Shown here piece by piece: positions 54,994 through 63,474 of a stretch of 64,000 nt of DNA. This DNA comes from Thiomonas delicata (lineage in GTDB: Bacteria > Pseudomonadota > Gammaproteobacteria > Burkholderiales > Burkholderiaceae_C). Numbering within the stretch: position 1 is the first letter of the stretch; every line of letters begins with the position of its first letter. The position numbers were made by a program, and so were the translations under genes. The DNA lies in contig NZ_LT592170.1 of the NCBI RefSeq assembly GCF_900088825.1, positions 1,104,852 to 1,168,851 on the forward strand. Reading direction: 5' to 3'. Below the pieces are notes generated by a model. The model was given only the letters and a program-made list of their open reading frames with translations, was not told the DNA's origin and ran no database searches.

Positions 54994-55305
54994 ATGGCCA
55001 ACATCGGCACCTTCACCGCACAGAACGACGGCTTCACCGGCACGGTCCGCACCCTGACGCTGAACGTCAAGGTCAAGTTCGTCCCCAACGACAAAGGCAG
55101 CGAGAATGCCCCCGACTTCCGCATCCAGGCGGCGGGCGGCTACGACATCGGCGCGGCATGGAAGAAAGTCAGCCAGGCCGAGCGGCCCTACCTGTCGGTG
55201 ACGCTGGATGATCCGTCGTTCCCGGCGACGATCTACGCCCGCCTGATCGAAGAAGAAGACGGCTCGCACAACTTGATCTGGTCGCGCAGCAAACCGGCGG
55301 CCTGA
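54994..55305 (+). CDS. DUF736 protein
   Basis: The product has 103 residues from ATG 54994. MANIGTFTAQNDGFTGTVRTLTLNVKV and DIGAAWKKVSQAERPYLSVTLDDPSFPATIYARLIEEEDG define the family, which is conserved in alpha- and beta-proteobacterial ICEs and plasmids. Function unknown, small and cytosolic. A hairpin that can serve both strands lies behind it. Confidence 0.93.
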   Translation: MANIGTFTAQNDGFTGTVRTLTLNVKVKFVPNDKGSENAPDFRIQAAGGYDIGAAWKKVSQAERPYLSVTLDDPSFPATIYARLIEEEDGSHNLIWSRSKPAA

Positions 55306-55316
55306 CAGCCGCCCCG

Positions 55317-55342
55317 GCGCCCCGCCCACCGTGGCGGGGCGC
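55317..55342. terminator. Shared terminator-like hairpin between DUF736 and XRE genes
   Basis: GCGCCCCGCC/GGCGGGGCGC stem with loop CACCGT, between convergent genes; only a weak pyrimidine run (TCTTCTC) follows. Confidence 0.55.
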
Positions 55343-55350
55343 TCTTCTCG

Positions 55351-55641
55351 CTACGACTCGGATGCCGCCAGGCGGCGTTCCGTCTCCGCCATCAGCTCGG
55401 TCGAACTGCACCCGAGCGCTCGCGCGATCTTGAGGATGAGCGCGAGCGTCGGCATGTGCTCGCCGCGTTCCACCTTGCCCATGTGCGAGCGCTCGACGCC
55501 GGCCAGATGCGCCAGCGCCTCCTGCGCCACACCATGCTCCGTGCGCAGCGCACGCACCGCCTCGCCGAAAGCCCGTGCCGGCTCGGCCTCGAAGGTGGTG
55601 GCGCCGGCCGGTCGGCCGCGCTGGATTGGACGCTTCTGCAT
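55351..55641 (-). CDS. XRE-family HTH regulator
   Basis: The product has 96 residues from ATG 55641 (ATG 55668 would add nine). AFGEAVRALRTEHGVAQEALAHLAGVERSHMGKVERGEHMPTLALILKIARAL is a Cro/CI-type HTH. It is transcribed against the backbone, as in Tn4371-like elements, where such a gene controls nearby backbone promoters. Its upstream region (55642-56110) has low-GC patches suited to a promoter. Confidence 0.9.
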   Translation of the reverse strand: MQKRPIQRGRPAGATTFEAEPARAFGEAVRALRTEHGVAQEALAHLAGVERSHMGKVERGEHMPTLALILKIARALGCSSTELMAETERRLAASES

Positions 55642-56110
55642 ACACAGAAGCGTCGATTCACGGCACAATTAAAACCACGTTAAAGATAACTCTTTCCTCG
55701 CTTTTACCCTACGATTCGAGCACTTGCTGCTGGCCCGCCGGGCCGGCTTTGGGTGGATGCGCAAAGGCGGATTGCCGCCTTCGTGCTTCCGTTGATTCGG
55801 TGATTGCCGCGAGTGCGCTTCCGTGAGCTTCTGCAAATACGCTTCGCCTGCTTCAAGGTTTTCCGTACTTCCACGAATCCGGCTTTGCGGATTGGTGTGC
55901 AAGCACATGCGTGCATCGTCGGCTTCGTGCGAATCAGTGCCGCTTTCCCGGTTCACCCCACAGCGAACAAGCACGCGAGCCTGGCGCACGCCGCTTGCCG
56001 TCAACCCCGGCCCGCACCGGACCGTGTTGGGGTATGACGGCCGCGCTTGGCGCGTGCGCCTTCTGTCGCCTCGCTCCGCCGTGGAGCGAACCCTTCAAGA
56101 GGAAGCGACC
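55642..56110. other. Regulatory gap between XRE and DUF2958 genes
   Basis: Divergent starts flank these 470 bp. TTAAAACCACGTTAAAGATAAC near 55668 is the AT-rich part and probably holds the XRE promoter. Direct and inverted short repeats (GGATTGCCGCC, CGAATCCGGC) are present; no gene is convincing. AGAGGAAGC precedes the DUF2958 start. Confidence 0.4.
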
Positions 56111-56458
56111 ATGAAGACACTCATTACCGACGAACAACGCGCGCAACTGCTCGCCAACGGCCGCGCTCGCGCCGAAGGCGCGGGCATCGACCCGCTGCCG
56201 GTGGTCAAGCTGTTCACCCCGGACGCACACGCAACCTGGCTGCTGACCGAACTCGATCCCGAGGATGGCGACACCGCCTACGGCTTGTGCGACCTGGGCC
56301 TGGGTATGCCGGAGGAAGGCACCGTGCGGCTGTCCGAGCTGGCGTCCATCGTCGGGCCGCTGAAGCTGCCCGTCGAACGTGATCTGTACTTCGTCGCCAC
56401 ACGCACGCTGTCGGAATACACGCGGTTGGCACAGCGCAACGGGTCGATCATCGACTGA
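56111..56458 (+). CDS. DUF2958 protein
   Basis: The product has 115 residues from ATG 56111 behind GAGGAAG. LPVVKLFTPDAHATWLLTELDPEDGDTAYGLCDLGLGMPEEGTVRLSELA is the core of DUF2958, common on ICEs and plasmids of this type. Function unknown; small and cytosolic. A perfect hairpin follows the stop. Confidence 0.92.
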   Translation: MKTLITDEQRAQLLANGRARAEGAGIDPLPVVKLFTPDAHATWLLTELDPEDGDTAYGLCDLGLGMPEEGTVRLSELASIVGPLKLPVERDLYFVATRTLSEYTRLAQRNGSIID

Positions 56459-56814
56459 CCGGCCCCGCTGGCCCGCAATCGCGGGCCAGCACAGCGCTGC
56501 CAAGCGCGGCGCACTGTGTCTATTTCGGTCTGAGTTCAGACCGCCCGCGCATCAATCGCCACTCATGCACCGGCGAAGTGCGGGCATGACCAAAACAGTC
56601 CTGATTGCCGCTGCGGCTTGCGGCATCGTGTCCATTGCTGCGCACCATCATTGTTCGCGCAGCCGTCGCATTCGGACGACCTGTGCAATGCCCTGGAGCC
56701 AATCGGTCTTGACACCGCCAGTTTAGCGAGTACCCGTGACGATACGCCGATGAAGCCGTAGCTCCCCCTGACGCCCGTGGCGACGAGCCCTGCTGTCCGA
56801 CAGGAGGCTGCGTC
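56459..56814. other. Noncoding gap with hairpin
   Basis: GCTGGCCCGC/GCGGGCCAGC (56467-56490) forms a perfect 10-bp stem with loop AATC but no T-run. A 46-codon frame at 56586 with an apolar start is probably chance. ACAGGAGG precedes the next gene. Confidence 0.4.
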
Positions 56815-57597
56815 ATGGCAGAGTCCGATCATTGGCGCCCCGGTGCCGCTTACCTTTACGTCCTGCACCTGGACGGCCCCGCGTTGGCATGGGAATACTT
56901 GCGCCGCCACCCCGACTATCGGCGCGACTGGCTGCGCCGTCGCCGTCATCCCGGAGCGGCCCAGCACTGGGGCCTGCGCCTGCTGGAAGACCCGGCCCTG
57001 GATGCGCGCGACGCGCACCCGGCCTGGTTTCCCGACCACGACAGTGTGGTGCAGCTCTATCCCGACACCGATCCACCGCCCGATGCCGAACGCTTTGCGT
57101 TCTGGCATCTGCCAGGTCGCAAGCACCTGATCCACGATGGACGGCGGCTGGTGCTCGCCACGCGCTGGGCCGGCTGCTGTCTGCGCCTGGCCTTCGCGTC
57201 CGATCTGGCGGATGGCATGGCCTTCGCCTATGCCGTGCGCGCATCGCCCGATCCTTGTTCGCGTTGCCGCGCACTGGTGGGCGAGCTGGACAAACTGGTG
57301 GCGACCGCACCGACAGCATTGGCCGGGCCGCGTCCCTCGACGACCGCGCTGCTGGAACTGCGCACCTTGCAGGCCCTCGACGGCACGCTGGCCGGCGCAT
57401 CCCTGCGCACCGTGGCGGACGTGCTGTTCGGTGCGGCGGCCGTCACCCGAGACTGGCACGCGGATGGCGCACTGCGCGCTCGCGTGCGCCGCCTGGTGCG
57501 GCGGGGCCAGACCTTGATGCGCGGCGGCTACCGCCGTCTCGCGCAGCTTCATCCGCACACGCAGGGACGTTTCGCATCCCTCGCAAAACGTCCCTGA
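56815..57597 (+). CDS. DUF6499/DUF2285 transcriptional-regulator-like protein
   Basis: The product has 260 residues from ATG 56815, ribosome site CAGGAGG. The N-terminal AWEYLRRHPDYRRDWLRRRRH is the transcriptional regulator-like (DUF6499) motif; the C-terminal part (about 180-260, LRTLQALDGTLAGASLRTVADVLFG and RVRRLVRRGQTLMRGGYRRL) is DUF2285. These proteins occur at the start of the repA-parA-traF-relaxase block of Tn4371-like ICEs. DNA binding is likely. Confidence 0.9.
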   Translation: MAESDHWRPGAAYLYVLHLDGPALAWEYLRRHPDYRRDWLRRRRHPGAAQHWGLRLLEDPALDARDAHPAWFPDHDSVVQLYPDTDPPPDAERFAFWHLPGRKHLIHDGRRLVLATRWAGCCLRLAFASDLADGMAFAYAVRASPDPCSRCRALVGELDKLVATAPTALAGPRPSTTALLELRTLQALDGTLAGASLRTVADVLFGAAAVTRDWHADGALRARVRRLVRRGQTLMRGGYRRLAQLHPHTQGRFASLAKRP

Positions 57598-57680
57598 GCA
57601 CAGCGCCTTTCTTTTCTGAGACTGCCTCCATCCGGCCGCGCTGTTGTGGTCGGCGATTCAGACCGATGGAGGTTCACGCC

Positions 57681-57971
57681 ATGAGACCCGCACCGCTGCG
57701 GCCGCAAGCCGCCCCCGCTGCCCAGCAGCAGCCCGCCCAGCCTTCGCGCTACCTGACCAACGACGAAGCCGCCGACTACCTGCGCCTGTCGCCGCGCACG
57801 CTGGAAAAGCAGCGCGTGATCGGCGGCGGCCCGCGCTTTCGCAAGTTCGGCCGCCGCGTCATGTACGCGGTGGCCGACCTCGACGCCTGGGCCGATGCGC
57901 GCAGCTTCGAGGCCACGTCCGATCCCGAGTACGCCGAACGCCATGCCGGCGATTACCGCGATGGCCGCTGA
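57681..57971 (+). CDS. AlpA/MerR-like HTH DNA-binding protein
   Basis: The product has 96 residues. RYLTNDEAADYLRLSPRTLEKQRVIGGGPRFRKFGRRVMYAVADLDAWADA is a winged HTH of the excisionase/AlpA type. It is conserved between the DUF2285 and repA genes in this ICE family and may control repA or excision. ATG 57681 is chosen because it follows GGAGG at a slightly long spacing; ATG 57666 is possible. Confidence 0.85.
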   Translation: MRPAPLRPQAAPAAQQQPAQPSRYLTNDEAADYLRLSPRTLEKQRVIGGGPRFRKFGRRVMYAVADLDAWADARSFEATSDPEYAERHAGDYRDGR

Positions 57972-57985
57972 CAGCCGGCGCGCGG

Positions 57986-58825
57986 GTGGCCCTCGTCGTG
58001 TCCAGCTCGGAGAAGGAGCGCGAACAGCTCGACCTGTTCCGTGCGCTGCCGGGCGACATGGCGCCGCGCGACGCACAAGACCTGATGGCCTATCCGTTCT
58101 TCTCGCTGGCGAAATCGCGCCGCACCGCGCCGATCGACTTCCGCTCCGGCGGCGTCACCGTGCGCGTGGAAGGCACGCAGGAGCACGGCATCGCCACCAT
58201 CTGGGATGCCGACATCCTCATCTGGGCCGCCAGCCAGATCGTCGAAGCGCGCGACGCAGGCATTCGCCCATCGCGCAGGATGCAGGCCACGCCCTACGAG
58301 ATCCTGCGCTTCATCGGGCGCGGCACGTCGCTGCGCGACTACCAGCGCTTGAAGGCTGCGCTGGATCGCCTGCAATCGACCACGATTGCCACCTCGATCC
58401 GCGAGACGACCGGGCGGCGCCTGCACCGCTTCTCGTGGATCAACGAGTGGAAGGAGCGGACGGACGCCAAGGGCGTGCCGCTCGGCCTCGAACTCATCCT
58501 GCCGGACTGGTTCTTTGCCGGCGTGCTGGACGAAGCCCTGGTGCTCACCATCGACCCGGCTTACTTCAAGCTCACCGGCGGCATCGAGCGCTGGCTGTAC
58601 CGCCTGGTGCGCAAGCACGGCGGCAAGCAGCGCGACGGCTGGCAGTTCGACTTTCCCTACCTGTACCGCAAGTCCGGCAGCCTGGCGCAGCCGCGCGACT
58701 TCGCCCGCGACCTGCGCCTGCTGGCCGCGCGCCAGTCGCTGCCCGGCTACGTGCTGTCCGTCGAACGCTGGCCCGGCACACCGGAAATCCTCGCCTTTCG
58801 TCCCGTGCCGTCCACGGCACGTTGA
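57986..58825 (+). CDS. repA: Replication initiator protein RepA
   Basis: From GTG 57986 it has 279 residues; no ATG lies near the expected start, and GTG 57998 is an alternative. SEKEREQLDLFRALPGDMAPRDAQDLMAYPFFSLAK begins the RPA-type initiator; ATPYEILRFIGRGTSLRDYQRLKAALDRL and GGIERWLYRLVRKHGGK are its winged-helix parts. RepA-like proteins let ICEs replicate autonomously after excision. Iteron-like repeats and an AT-rich tract follow directly. Confidence 0.9.
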   Translation: MALVVSSSEKEREQLDLFRALPGDMAPRDAQDLMAYPFFSLAKSRRTAPIDFRSGGVTVRVEGTQEHGIATIWDADILIWAASQIVEARDAGIRPSRRMQATPYEILRFIGRGTSLRDYQRLKAALDRLQSTTIATSIRETTGRRLHRFSWINEWKERTDAKGVPLGLELILPDWFFAGVLDEALVLTIDPAYFKLTGGIERWLYRLVRKHGGKQRDGWQFDFPYLYRKSGSLAQPRDFARDLRLLAARQSLPGYVLSVERWPGTPEILAFRPVPSTAR

Positions 58826-58863
58826 TAACCGTGGGGATGAAAGCGGGACAAGCTGTGAATGGG

Positions 58864-59030
58864 CTCGTGCTATCGGGCGCGCCGGGACTCGTGCTATCAG
58901 GCGCAGCGGTATCGTGCTATCAGGCGCGCAAATCGCCGCTAACTTCAGCGGCCGCAAGGGTTTTTCCGGCCCTTAACTTTATATCTAACTTTAAAAGCTC
59001 TCTAACGAATAACAAGAGCTTGTTATTGGC
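58864..59030. other. Candidate replication origin: three iterons and AT-rich tract
   Basis: TCGTGCTATC(A/G)GGCGC occurs three times at 58864-58880, 58888-58904 and 58911-58927, spaced 24 and 23 bp. About 50 bp on, an AT-rich stretch (58976-59030, TTTATATCTAACTTT and AATAACAAGAGC) could be the melting site. The place between repA and parA fits an iteron-controlled origin. Confidence 0.65.
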
Positions 59031-59114
59031 GCGGTGGATAACCGCCGAAGGTCAACAGCAACAGCGTTTTTCAGGCCGTTCATCGAGCCGCCTTCCGCAA
59101 AGGAGGGCTGCGCC

Positions 59115-59753
59115 ATGATCGTCGCCTTGCTCAACCAGAAAGGCGGTGTCGGCAAGACCACGCTCGCCACCCACATCGCCGGTGAACTCGCGCTGCGCGG
59201 TCAACAGGTCATCCTGCTGGATTCCGACCCGCAAGGTTCATCGCTCGACTGGACACAACGGCGCAGCCAGCAGGGGCTACCACGGCTGTTCAGCGCCGTG
59301 GGCCTCGCACGCGAAACGCTGCACCAGGAAGCGCCGGAGCTGGCACGCCGCTGCGATCACATTGTCATCGACGGCCCGCCACGCATCGCCGCACTCGCGC
59401 GCTCCGCGCTGCTGGCGGCCGACCGCGTGCTGGTGCCGGTGCAACCGAGTCCCTACGACCTGTGGGCCAGCGCCGAGATGGTGGCATTGATCCGCGAGGC
59501 GCAACTGTTCAGGCCAGCGCTTCGCGCGGCCTTCGTCATCAACCGGCGTGTGGTGCGCACCGTCATCGGACGCGAAGCGCGTGGCGCACTCGCCGAGCAG
59601 CCGCTGCCCGCACTGCACGCGGAAATCCGCCAGCGCATCGTCTTCGCCGACAGCGTGGCCGCTGGGCGGCTTGCACGAGAAACCGCGCCAGACAGCGCTG
59701 CTGCACGCGAGATCACGGCGCTGACCGACGAGCTGCTGAGGTGGTCGCCATGA
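59115..59753 (+). CDS. parA: ParA-family partition ATPase
   Basis: The product has 212 residues from ATG 59115. MIVALLNQKGGVGKTTLATHIAGELA is the deviant Walker A; LLDSDPQGSSLDW and HIVIDGPPRIAALARSAL are the further switch motifs. It is a small type Ib ParA, cytosolic and nucleoid-bound, which segregates the replicating element. It is coupled to the next gene by ATGA. Confidence 0.94.
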   Translation: MIVALLNQKGGVGKTTLATHIAGELALRGQQVILLDSDPQGSSLDWTQRRSQQGLPRLFSAVGLARETLHQEAPELARRCDHIVIDGPPRIAALARSALLAADRVLVPVQPSPYDLWASAEMVALIREAQLFRPALRAAFVINRRVVRTVIGREARGALAEQPLPALHAEIRQRIVFADSVAAGRLARETAPDSAAAREITALTDELLRWSP

Positions 59754-59992
59754 GTAGCAAGCGCATCGCCATCGGCGTGCGACCGCCGGCGAATCCGCAG
59801 GCCGAGGCCTGGATTCGCCAAGGCGACGCCAACGGCGTCCAGAAAAGCGACCTCTACACCGCGCGCCTGACCCTCGATGTAACGCCCTCCATGCGCGCCC
59901 GCATCAAGGTATCGGCCTTCACGCAGGGCGTGACGGTAGCCGAGCTGCTGCGTGCGCTGCTGGAACGCGAGTTCCCGGAGCACACGCCATGA
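59750..59992 (+). CDS. ParG-like RHH partner of ParA
   Basis: The product has 80 residues, overlapping parA by four bases. A flexible basic N-terminus is followed by YTARLTLDVTPSMRARIKVSAFTQGVTVAELLRALLERE, a ribbon-helix-helix fold like ParG/plasmid partition proteins. It should bind a centromere, perhaps near the iteron region, and stimulate ParA. It overlaps the DUF2840 start. Confidence 0.75.
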   Translation: MSSKRIAIGVRPPANPQAEAWIRQGDANGVQKSDLYTARLTLDVTPSMRARIKVSAFTQGVTVAELLRALLEREFPEHTP

Positions 59993-60522
59993 ACCCCGCC
60001 ACGCAGGCGGTCATGGCTGCGCCACCGTCTTCACCGCAGCCGCTCGCATCACTCGACAGCCGCGTGCCGCTCACGCGCGTGTCGCTCGCCTACATCGAGC
60101 AGCGCATCAATCTCTATCTGCGCTTCGGCCATCCAGCTCGCACCGTGCAGCTCGACCGCTGGCGGCGCTGCGCGGTGTTCCTGCCGGCGGCGGTCTTTTG
60201 CCGCATCCGCTGGGAATCGAACGACTACGGCACCGTGCGCTGGCAGCTCCTGGTGCTGCAAGCCTGCACGCCGCTGGATGCCATGCAGAACATCCCCGGC
60301 ATTCGTCCTGGTGCGCGCCTGCTGCTGCACGCCGAAGGCGAACAGAAAACGCGATCCGTGCTCGCACGGATCGACGCCATCGAAGCGCTGGGCATCGACC
60401 CCGCCGACGTGTCGCCCGCGTACTGGCGCACGCTCGGCAACCGTCTCGCCGCACGCCTGCCGCTGCCGGACTACACCGCCGAACGTCATGCGGCCTGGCT
60501 GGCCGGGAGGGCACTGCAATGA
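59989..60522 (+). CDS. DUF2840 protein
   Basis: The product has 177 residues. VSLAYIEQRINLYLRFGHPARTVQLDRWRRCAVFLPAAVFCRIRWESNDYGTVRWQLLVLQA matches DUF2840, nearly always found between parA and traF in this ICE family. Function unknown. It is coupled on both sides by ATGA overlaps, so it is translated with the partition and pilin-processing genes. Confidence 0.9.
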   Translation: MNPATQAVMAAPPSSPQPLASLDSRVPLTRVSLAYIEQRINLYLRFGHPARTVQLDRWRRCAVFLPAAVFCRIRWESNDYGTVRWQLLVLQACTPLDAMQNIPGIRPGARLLLHAEGEQKTRSVLARIDAIEALGIDPADVSPAYWRTLGNRLAARLPLPDYTAERHAAWLAGRALQ

Positions 60523-61079
60523 ACATCACGACCGTCACCACAAGCGCCGTTCCTCGCTCGCGCCATCGCGCGCGCCTCGCACTGGCTGCACTCGCTGCCT
60601 GCGGCCTCGCTGCGCTGGCCTGGGCGGCCTTCGTGCAGCCATCGGCGCGCATCGTCTACAACCCGTCCGACAGCGTGCCGGTCGGCTGGTATCGCATCGA
60701 ACCGGCGCACGCGCTGCACGTTGGCAGCATCGTGCTGACCACCTTGCCGGCAGACGCCGCCGCGCTCGCCGCGCAGCGCGGCTATCTGCCGTCGCACGTT
60801 CCGCTGCTCAAACGTGTTGGCGCGGTCGCGCCGCAACACGTCTGCATCGTGAATGGCATCGTGCGTATCGACGGCGTGCCCATAGCCGCCGTGCTGCGCA
60901 CCGATCGCTGGGGCCGGCCGCTGTCATCCTGGCCACAGTGCCGTCCGCTCGCCGATGATGAGCTGTTCCTCCTGAGCAACACCAACCCGGCATCGTTCGA
61001 CAGCCGTTACTTCGGGCCGGTCAGCGCCGTCGCCGTGCTCGGCGTGGCGCGACCGATCCGCCTGGAGCCACAGCCGTGA
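60519..61079 (+). CDS. traF: TraF-like S26 signal peptidase
   Basis: The product has 186 residues. A basic start and membrane helix (about 20-42, LALAALAACGLAALAWAAFV) precede NPSDSVPVGWYRI with Ser as nucleophile (about 53-55), then VPLLKRVGAVAPQHV with the Lys base and the family GPV end. TraF of IncP and VirB-type systems cuts and cyclises the pilin TrbC, yet no pilin or Trb gene is present in the window. Confidence 0.9.
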   Translation: MNITTVTTSAVPRSRHRARLALAALAACGLAALAWAAFVQPSARIVYNPSDSVPVGWYRIEPAHALHVGSIVLTTLPADAAALAAQRGYLPSHVPLLKRVGAVAPQHVCIVNGIVRIDGVPIAAVLRTDRWGRPLSSWPQCRPLADDELFLLSNTNPASFDSRYFGPVSAVAVLGVARPIRLEPQP

Positions 61080-61481
61080 CGGCGCACAGCAGCGCGCCGT
61101 TCGGCATGTCGTTCCCGTGTTCAGGCCGGTGCAGCGCGTGTGCGTTCGCACCGCGCAGCAACCGGCATTCCCCCGTGCAGACAGCTTGCCCTGAGCGCGC
61201 CATGCCGCAGGCATGGCGGGCGCTCGCCGGCGGCCAAGCTGCGCTATGCGCAGCGCCGCCGGGGCATCGCCCCCCCCCGTGCCGTCAGGCCGGGGGAAGA
61301 TGCAGGGCAAGATTGAAGGGTGCGGCACCACGGTGCGCACAAAGCCAGTCTGCACGTGGGGTTGGCGCGGCACGCGCCCTATCGCGGCACCGTGCCGCGA
61401 GCAGCGTCAATGCCGCACGGGCATTGGCGAAACCGCGTGCATCACGCCCTGTGGTGCGCTGCACTTCGCCGGAGCTGCCGC
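61080..61481. other. Gap with inverted repeats, possible second oriT
   Basis: CGCCATGCC-GCA-GGCATGGCG (61198-61218) and CGCGGCAC-C-GTGCCGCG (61383-61399) are perfect palindromes. A run of nine C lies near 61270. Open frames across the gap look like chance. In related ICEs oriT lies upstream of the relaxase gene, so this gap is the natural candidate, but no nick site is recognised. Confidence 0.35.
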
Positions 61482-63434
61482 ATGAGCCGGCGCAGCAATG
61501 ACGACGCCGACCGCTTCCGCCTGCGCCCCGGCGCGCCGAAGCAGCGCGGCGATGCCTTCGTCTCCAAGGTGCTGCGCCAGGCCAGCAAAGCGGCCAATGC
61601 CACCGGCGGCAAACGCGGCAAGGCACCCGGTTCGCGGTTGGGGCGCGGCCACGTCGCCGCGCGCTTCACCGGGCAGTCGCTGTCCGCGACCTCGCGCCGC
61701 GCCACCGTCAAGGTGCGGTTGGTGTATCTCAAGCAGGCCGGCGCGCGTTCGACCATCACGCACCTGCGCTACATCGAGCGCGAAGGCGTCGGCCGCGACG
61801 GCGAGCCGGGGCAGGCGTACAGCACGACCACCGACGACGCCGACCTGGCCGCCTTCGAGGAACGTGGCCGCGAGGACCGTCACCAGTTCCGCTTCATCGT
61901 CTCGCCGGAAGATGCCGCCGAGCTGGAAGACCTGCGGCGCTACACCCGCGACCTGATGACCCGCATGGAAGCCGATTTGGGCACGAGACTCGATTGGGTT
62001 GCCGTCGATCACTGGAACACCGACAACCCGCACACCCATGTCGTCTTGCGCGGCAAGGACGACACCGGCAAAGACCTCATCATCTCGCAGGAGTACATCA
62101 CGCGCGGCATGCGCGAACGTGCCGCCGAACTCGCCACCGAATGGCTCGGGCCTCGCACCGAGCTGGAGATCCAGCGCAGCATGGCGCGCGAGGTGGAACA
62201 GGAACGGTGGACGGGGTTGGACCGTACCCTACAGCGTGAAGCGGCGGACGGCCTGGTGCATGTCGAACACTTCAACGAACCCCGGCTGCAACGCCAGCGC
62301 CTGCTGCTGGTTGGCCGCCTGCAACGCTTGCAGCGCATGGGACTAGCGAGTGAAAGCCAGCCTGGTGTGTGGGCCGTTCATGCCGACGCGGAACCAACGC
62401 TGCGCGCGATGGGCGAGCGCGGCGACATCATCCGCACCATGCAACGGGCCATGAGCGGCCAGCCGCGCGAGCTGGCTGTCTTCGAGCCAGGTGAGGACGG
62501 CCGAACCGTCATCGGCCGGGTGGCCGCCAAGGGGCTGGCCGACGAACTGCTCGACCGGGGCTATCTGATCATCGACGGCGTGGATGGCAAGGCCCACTAT
62601 GTCGCGCTCAACGCCCGCGACGCACCCGGCAACTACCCGACCGGCGCTGTGGTGGAAGTGCACGGTTCCGCCGAGGTGCGGACGGCGGACAGGAACATCG
62701 CCGCGCTGGCGAGCGATGGGCTGTATCGCACCGATCATCACCTGGCGATTGCACAAGGTCAGGCGCAGGCCGGCCGCGATCCGCAGGAAGTCGTTGCGGC
62801 CCATGTCCGTCGGCTGGAAGCCCTGCGCCGGGCCGGTATCGTGGAGCGTGTGGCCGAGGGGCTGTGGAAGGTGCCGGACGATCTGCCCGCACGCGGGCAT
62901 CAGTATGACGCGCAGCGCCTGGGCGGCGTGGCCGTGGAGTTGAAATCGCACCTGCCCATCGAGCGGCAGGCTCACGTGATCGGGGCTACCTGGCTGGATC
63001 AGCAGTTGATCGGTGGCGGCAAGAGATTTGGAGATTTTGGCTTTGGCAGCGAGGTCAAGGACGCGCTACAGAATCGGGCAGATTTCCTGGCCAAACAGGG
63101 ACTGGCCGAGCGGCGCGGCCAGCGGGTGATCCTGGCGCGCAACCTGCTGGCGACGCTGCGCAATCGGGAACTGACGCAGGCCGCGCAGGACATTGCCACC
63201 GAAACCGGGCTGGAGCATCGCTCAGTGGCCGACGGGCAGCGCGTGGCCGGCATCTATCGGCGCAGCATCATACTTGCCAGCGGGCGCTATGCGATGCTCG
63301 ATGACGGCATTGGGTTCCGTCTGGTCCCGTGGCGGCCGGTGATCGAACAGAGACTGGGACAGCAGATCGCCGCCACGGTGCGAGGCGGTGGCGTGTCGTG
63401 GGAAATCGGACGTACCAAGGGCATATCCGTCTAG
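61482..63434 (+). CDS. rlxS: DUF3363/RlxS-type relaxase
   Basis: The product has 650 residues from ATG 61482. The relaxase part (about 75-270) has a candidate catalytic Tyr97 (THLRYIERE) and the His motif DHWNTDNPHTHVVLRG (His177, 184, 186). The C-terminal half (about 280-650) is the DUF3363 region of VirD2-like ICE relaxases. The end EIGRTKGISV looks natural, so the gene seems full length. It nicks the element's oriT. In Tn4371-like ICEs traR/traG and trb genes follow; here a LysR gene follows at 41 bp. Confidence 0.92.
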   Translation: MSRRSNDDADRFRLRPGAPKQRGDAFVSKVLRQASKAANATGGKRGKAPGSRLGRGHVAARFTGQSLSATSRRATVKVRLVYLKQAGARSTITHLRYIEREGVGRDGEPGQAYSTTTDDADLAAFEERGREDRHQFRFIVSPEDAAELEDLRRYTRDLMTRMEADLGTRLDWVAVDHWNTDNPHTHVVLRGKDDTGKDLIISQEYITRGMRERAAELATEWLGPRTELEIQRSMAREVEQERWTGLDRTLQREAADGLVHVEHFNEPRLQRQRLLLVGRLQRLQRMGLASESQPGVWAVHADAEPTLRAMGERGDIIRTMQRAMSGQPRELAVFEPGEDGRTVIGRVAAKGLADELLDRGYLIIDGVDGKAHYVALNARDAPGNYPTGAVVEVHGSAEVRTADRNIAALASDGLYRTDHHLAIAQGQAQAGRDPQEVVAAHVRRLEALRRAGIVERVAEGLWKVPDDLPARGHQYDAQRLGGVAVELKSHLPIERQAHVIGATWLDQQLIGGGKRFGDFGFGSEVKDALQNRADFLAKQGLAERRGQRVILARNLLATLRNRELTQAAQDIATETGLEHRSVADGQRVAGIYRRSIILASGRYAMLDDGIGFRLVPWRPVIEQRLGQQIAATVRGGGVSWEIGRTKGISV

Positions 63435-63474
63435 TGTCGGATGCCCCATGCAGCTCCACGTCTCGAAGCCGGCG

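Noticed and set aside
56586-56726. 46-codon frame with signal-peptide-like start
   Set aside because: No ribosome site, odd composition after the helix, and it lies in a gap that is noncoding in this ICE family.
61213-61485. 90-codon frame before the second relaxase
   Set aside because: Composed of palindrome-derived and low-complexity sequence, no domain, better explained as an oriT-type noncoding gap.
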